This document shows positions 32,674 to 34,520 of a DNA stretch of 34,520 bases, piece after piece. Position 1 is the first letter of the stretch. Each line of letters begins with the position of its first letter. The notes under the pieces were generated by a model that did not search any database, was not told the DNA's origin, and worked only from the letters and a program-made list of their open reading frames with translations. Where the stretch lies: contig JAFQOJ010000042.1 in the NCBI GenBank assembly GCA_017403265.1, positions 1 through 34,520 on the forward strand. The letters are read 5' to 3'. This DNA comes from Clostridia bacterium. Lineage in GTDB: Bacteria; Bacillota; Clostridia; Oscillospirales; Acutalibacteraceae. The position numbers were made by a program, and so were the translations under genes.

Positions 32674-33516
32674 ATGAGAGCGGTTAAACGGTATTTTCCT
32701 ATATTTGTTATGCCGACGCTTATTGCCTTTATTATTGCTTTTGTAGTACCGTTTGTATTAGGGCTTTTTCTGTCATTCTGTGATTTTAGAACTGTTAGTG
32801 ATGCCCAGTTCACAGGCTTTAGTAACTATATAAGAATATTTTCTGAGGATAATACTTTCCTTAATTCCTTGTGGTTTACTATAAAATATGCGGTGATTTC
32901 GGTACTGACAATAAATGTATTAGCTTTTTTGTTGGCGTTACTGCTTAGCGGAAACATTTTCGGCACAAAGTTTTTTAGAACAGTGTTTTTTATGCCTAAC
33001 CTTATTGGTGGTATAGTGCTTGGTTATATTTGGCAGCTTATTATTAACGGTGTGCTTTATAGGTACGGCGCCGCCATAACCACCGATGCACGCTACGGCT
33101 TTTGGGGACTTGTAGTGCTTATGAATTGGCAAATGATAGGTTATATGATGATAATCTATATAGCAGGGCTTAGTAATATTTCTACCGATATTTTAGAAGC
33201 GGCGCGTGTTGACGGCGCAGGATATTTTACTACACTTTTTAAGGTTACTATTCCGTCGGTAATGCCTTCGATTACTATTTGTTTGTTTTTAACTATTACA
33301 AATGCCTTTAAGCTTTTCGACCAAAACTTAGCCTTAACAGCAGGCGCACCCGCAGGGAAAACGCGAATGTTAGCTTTAGATATTTACGAAACCTTTTACG
33401 GAAGGGTAGGTAACGAGGGTTTAGGACAAGCGAAATCGGTCATTTTCTTTTTGATAGTGGCGGTGGTGTCGCTTACTCAGCTGATACTTACCCGTAGAAA
33501 AGAGGTTGAAAATTAG
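32674..33516 (+). CDS. Sugar ABC transporter permease, MalF type
   Basis: A 280-residue inner-membrane permease with about six helices. The EAA loop for ATPase contact is EAARVDGAGYFTTLFKVTIP (about 175-195). The ATG directly abuts the stop of the binding-protein gene, and the gene overlaps the second permease by one base, so the three are one translation-coupled operon. Substrate unknown. Confidence 0.94.
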   Translation: MRAVKRYFPIFVMPTLIAFIIAFVVPFVLGLFLSFCDFRTVSDAQFTGFSNYIRIFSEDNTFLNSLWFTIKYAVISVLTINVLAFLLALLLSGNIFGTKFFRTVFFMPNLIGGIVLGYIWQLIINGVLYRYGAAITTDARYGFWGLVVLMNWQMIGYMMIIYIAGLSNISTDILEAARVDGAGYFTTLFKVTIPSVMPSITICLFLTITNAFKLFDQNLALTAGAPAGKTRMLALDIYETFYGRVGNEGLGQAKSVIFFLIVAVVSLTQLILTRRKEVEN

Positions 33517-34346
33517 TGCGAAAAAATTATAAAAGCATTTTAGCATTTTTACTTCTTTTATGTGTTGCGGCGCTATTCGTAGCGCCTGTGGTTGTAGTGG
33601 TTATAAACTCCTTTAAAGCGCGTTTTTCAATCGCTACCGAGCCGTTTGTACTGCCTAATAATGACACCTTTGTAGGTTTTGAAAACTATTTAAACGGTAT
33701 TAGTACCACTTCATTTATAACGGCTTTCTTTTGGTCGCTTTTTATAACTGTGTTTTCGGTTTTGGCAATCGTGCTTTTTACTTCAATGACTGCGTGGTAT
33801 ATAGTCAGAGTAAAATCAATTTTAACCAGTGTTTTATATTATGCTTTGGTATTTTCTATGATTGTACCCTTTCAAATGGTCATGTTTACAATGTCTAAAA
33901 CGGCAAATGTTTTAGGGCTGGATAACCCTTTGGGTATAATTTTAATATATTTAGGCTTTGGCGCAGGGCTTGCTACTTTTATGTTTGTAGGGTTTATAAA
34001 ATCGGTGCCGTTCGGGGTTGAAGAAGCGGCTACAATAGACGGCTGCAACCCGCTTCAAACCTTTTTTCTAATAGTTTTGCCAATACTCAAGCCCACAACA
34101 ATAACAGTAGCTATTTTAAACGCTATGTGGATTTGGAACGACTACCTTTTACCTTATCTTGTAATAGGTAATGATTATAAAACTATTCCTATTGCTATTC
34201 AGTATTTAAAGGGTGGATATGGCTCTATTGATATGGGCGCTATGATGGCAATGCTTGTGCTTTCTATTATTCCTGTAGTGGTATTTTATCTTTTCGGTCA
34301 AAAGTATATTATAAAGGGAGTCGCCGCAGGCGCAGTTAAAGGATAA
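33516..34346 (+). CDS. Sugar ABC transporter permease, MalG type
   Basis: A 276-residue permease, partner of the one upstream. Six predicted helices; EAA loop EEAATIDGCNPLQTFFLIVLP. The start is a GTG at 33516 sharing a base with the previous TAG stop (TAGTG). It ends with the usual VAAGAVKG tail. Full length. No ATPase follows; an IS element begins about 36 bases after the stop. Confidence 0.94.
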   Translation: MRKNYKSILAFLLLLCVAALFVAPVVVVVINSFKARFSIATEPFVLPNNDTFVGFENYLNGISTTSFITAFFWSLFITVFSVLAIVLFTSMTAWYIVRVKSILTSVLYYALVFSMIVPFQMVMFTMSKTANVLGLDNPLGIILIYLGFGAGLATFMFVGFIKSVPFGVEEAATIDGCNPLQTFFLIVLPILKPTTITVAILNAMWIWNDYLLPYLVIGNDYKTIPIAIQYLKGGYGSIDMGAMMAMLVLSIIPVVVFYLFGQKYIIKGVAAGAVKG

Positions 34347-34365
34347 CATTATATTATACCATAAA

Positions 34366-34382
34366 TAAAAACTCGGTAATTT
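34366..34382 (+). terminator. Left half of an interrupted terminator
   Basis: AAACTCGGTAATTT resembles the left arm of the terminator at 1151 (AAACCTCGGTAAATTT), but no complementary right arm follows before the IS end at 34383. The other arm may lie beyond the IS element. Inference. Confidence 0.35.
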
Positions 34383-34520
34383 TGAAGTGAACCCCAAAGT
34401 TTAGACAAAATTAAATATTAAATTGCTTGTGAATGAGTTCGGTATTGTACCGGGCTCATTCCTTTTAGTTTTAAGGATATTCTTTCGTTGTTGTAGTAAT
34501 CTATGTAATGTTTCAATTCA
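34383..34520 (-). mobile_element. IS3-family (IS150-group) insertion sequence, one end only
   Basis: The sequence GAACCCCAAAGTTTAGACA (34389-34407) is a typical terminal inverted repeat of IS150-type elements, and the transposase reading frame follows inwards on the minus strand. The element continues past the window; its other end is not seen. Confidence 0.85.
34418..34520 (-). CDS. IS3-family transposase, C-terminal fragment (runs off the window)
   Basis: Reading inwards from the window edge on the minus strand gives 33 residues before the stop: ELKHYIDYYNNERI, then LKLKGMSPVQYRTHSQAI. This is the universal C-terminus of the DDE integrase (OrfB) of IS150-group transposases (YNxxRxxLKLKGxSPxQYR). 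The catalytic DDE residues lie outside the window, so integrity cannot be judged. The stop lies inside the terminal repeat region, as is typical. Confidence 0.9.
   Translation of the reverse strand, partial: ELKHYIDYYNNERISLKLKGMSPVQYRTHSQAI

Overview
The window is low-GC DNA that reads as the chromosome of an anaerobic, spore-forming member of the Clostridia, probably a gut Oscillospiraceae/Ruminococcaceae-type organism. The support is a sigma-G gene, a CwlD-like cortex amidase, a complete [FeFe]-hydrogenase maturation set (hydE, hydG, hydF plus a TM1266-type regulator), 2-oxoacid:ferredoxin oxidoreductase genes, a T-box leader, AAGGAGG-type ribosome binding sites and U-tract terminators. 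No rRNA, tRNA, CRISPR array or prophage was seen.

Layout. 1-1129: the C-terminal part of a sugar-binding lipoprotein. 1289-2029: NAD synthetase. 2156-4441: a MacB/FtsX-type permease with its ATPase. 4484-9764: a divergent regulator-controlled locus, with a neutral-ceramidase-like protein and an AraC regulator on the minus strand, and a DapA/NAL-family aldolase, an unrecognised protein and a NagB-like protein on the plus strand. 9791-15731: a minus-strand operon (ferredoxin oxidoreductase gamma-delta, fused alpha-beta, YyaL-like protein, 46-residue protein), enclosed between two copies of a 70-bp direct repeat. One copy is the start of the amidase gene and the other is a beheaded remnant. 15700-17795: the amidase and radA, with a small Cys-rich gene antisense to the radA 3' end. 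17991-18889: an XRE-type membrane protein and an AbrB-type regulator. 18893-26147: a T-box-controlled operon of a LeuA-like protein lacking its catalytic motifs, a TIM-barrel/acyl-CoA-ligase fusion, an amidohydrolase, metY and metA. 26150-30414: a promoter, a structured leader with an attenuator-like terminator, then the TM1266-hydE-hydG-hydF operon. 30517-34346: sigG, then a sugar ABC binding protein and two permeases. 34383-34520: the end of an IS3/IS150-type element.

How the genes work together. MetA (Glu111, the acetyl-type residue) and MetY form an O-acetylhomoserine route to homocysteine/methionine. They sit downstream of a T-box whose specifier reads as CTC (Leu), together with a probable LeuA pseudoenzyme. 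HydE, HydG and HydF build the H-cluster of [FeFe] hydrogenase, which would take electrons from ferredoxin reduced by oxidoreductases such as the one encoded here.

The points most worth a second look are the T-box/pseudo-LeuA/fusion operon, the unassigned leader RNA before the hydrogenase maturation genes, and the 70-bp repeats bracketing the oxidoreductase cassette with two tiny genes at its edges.
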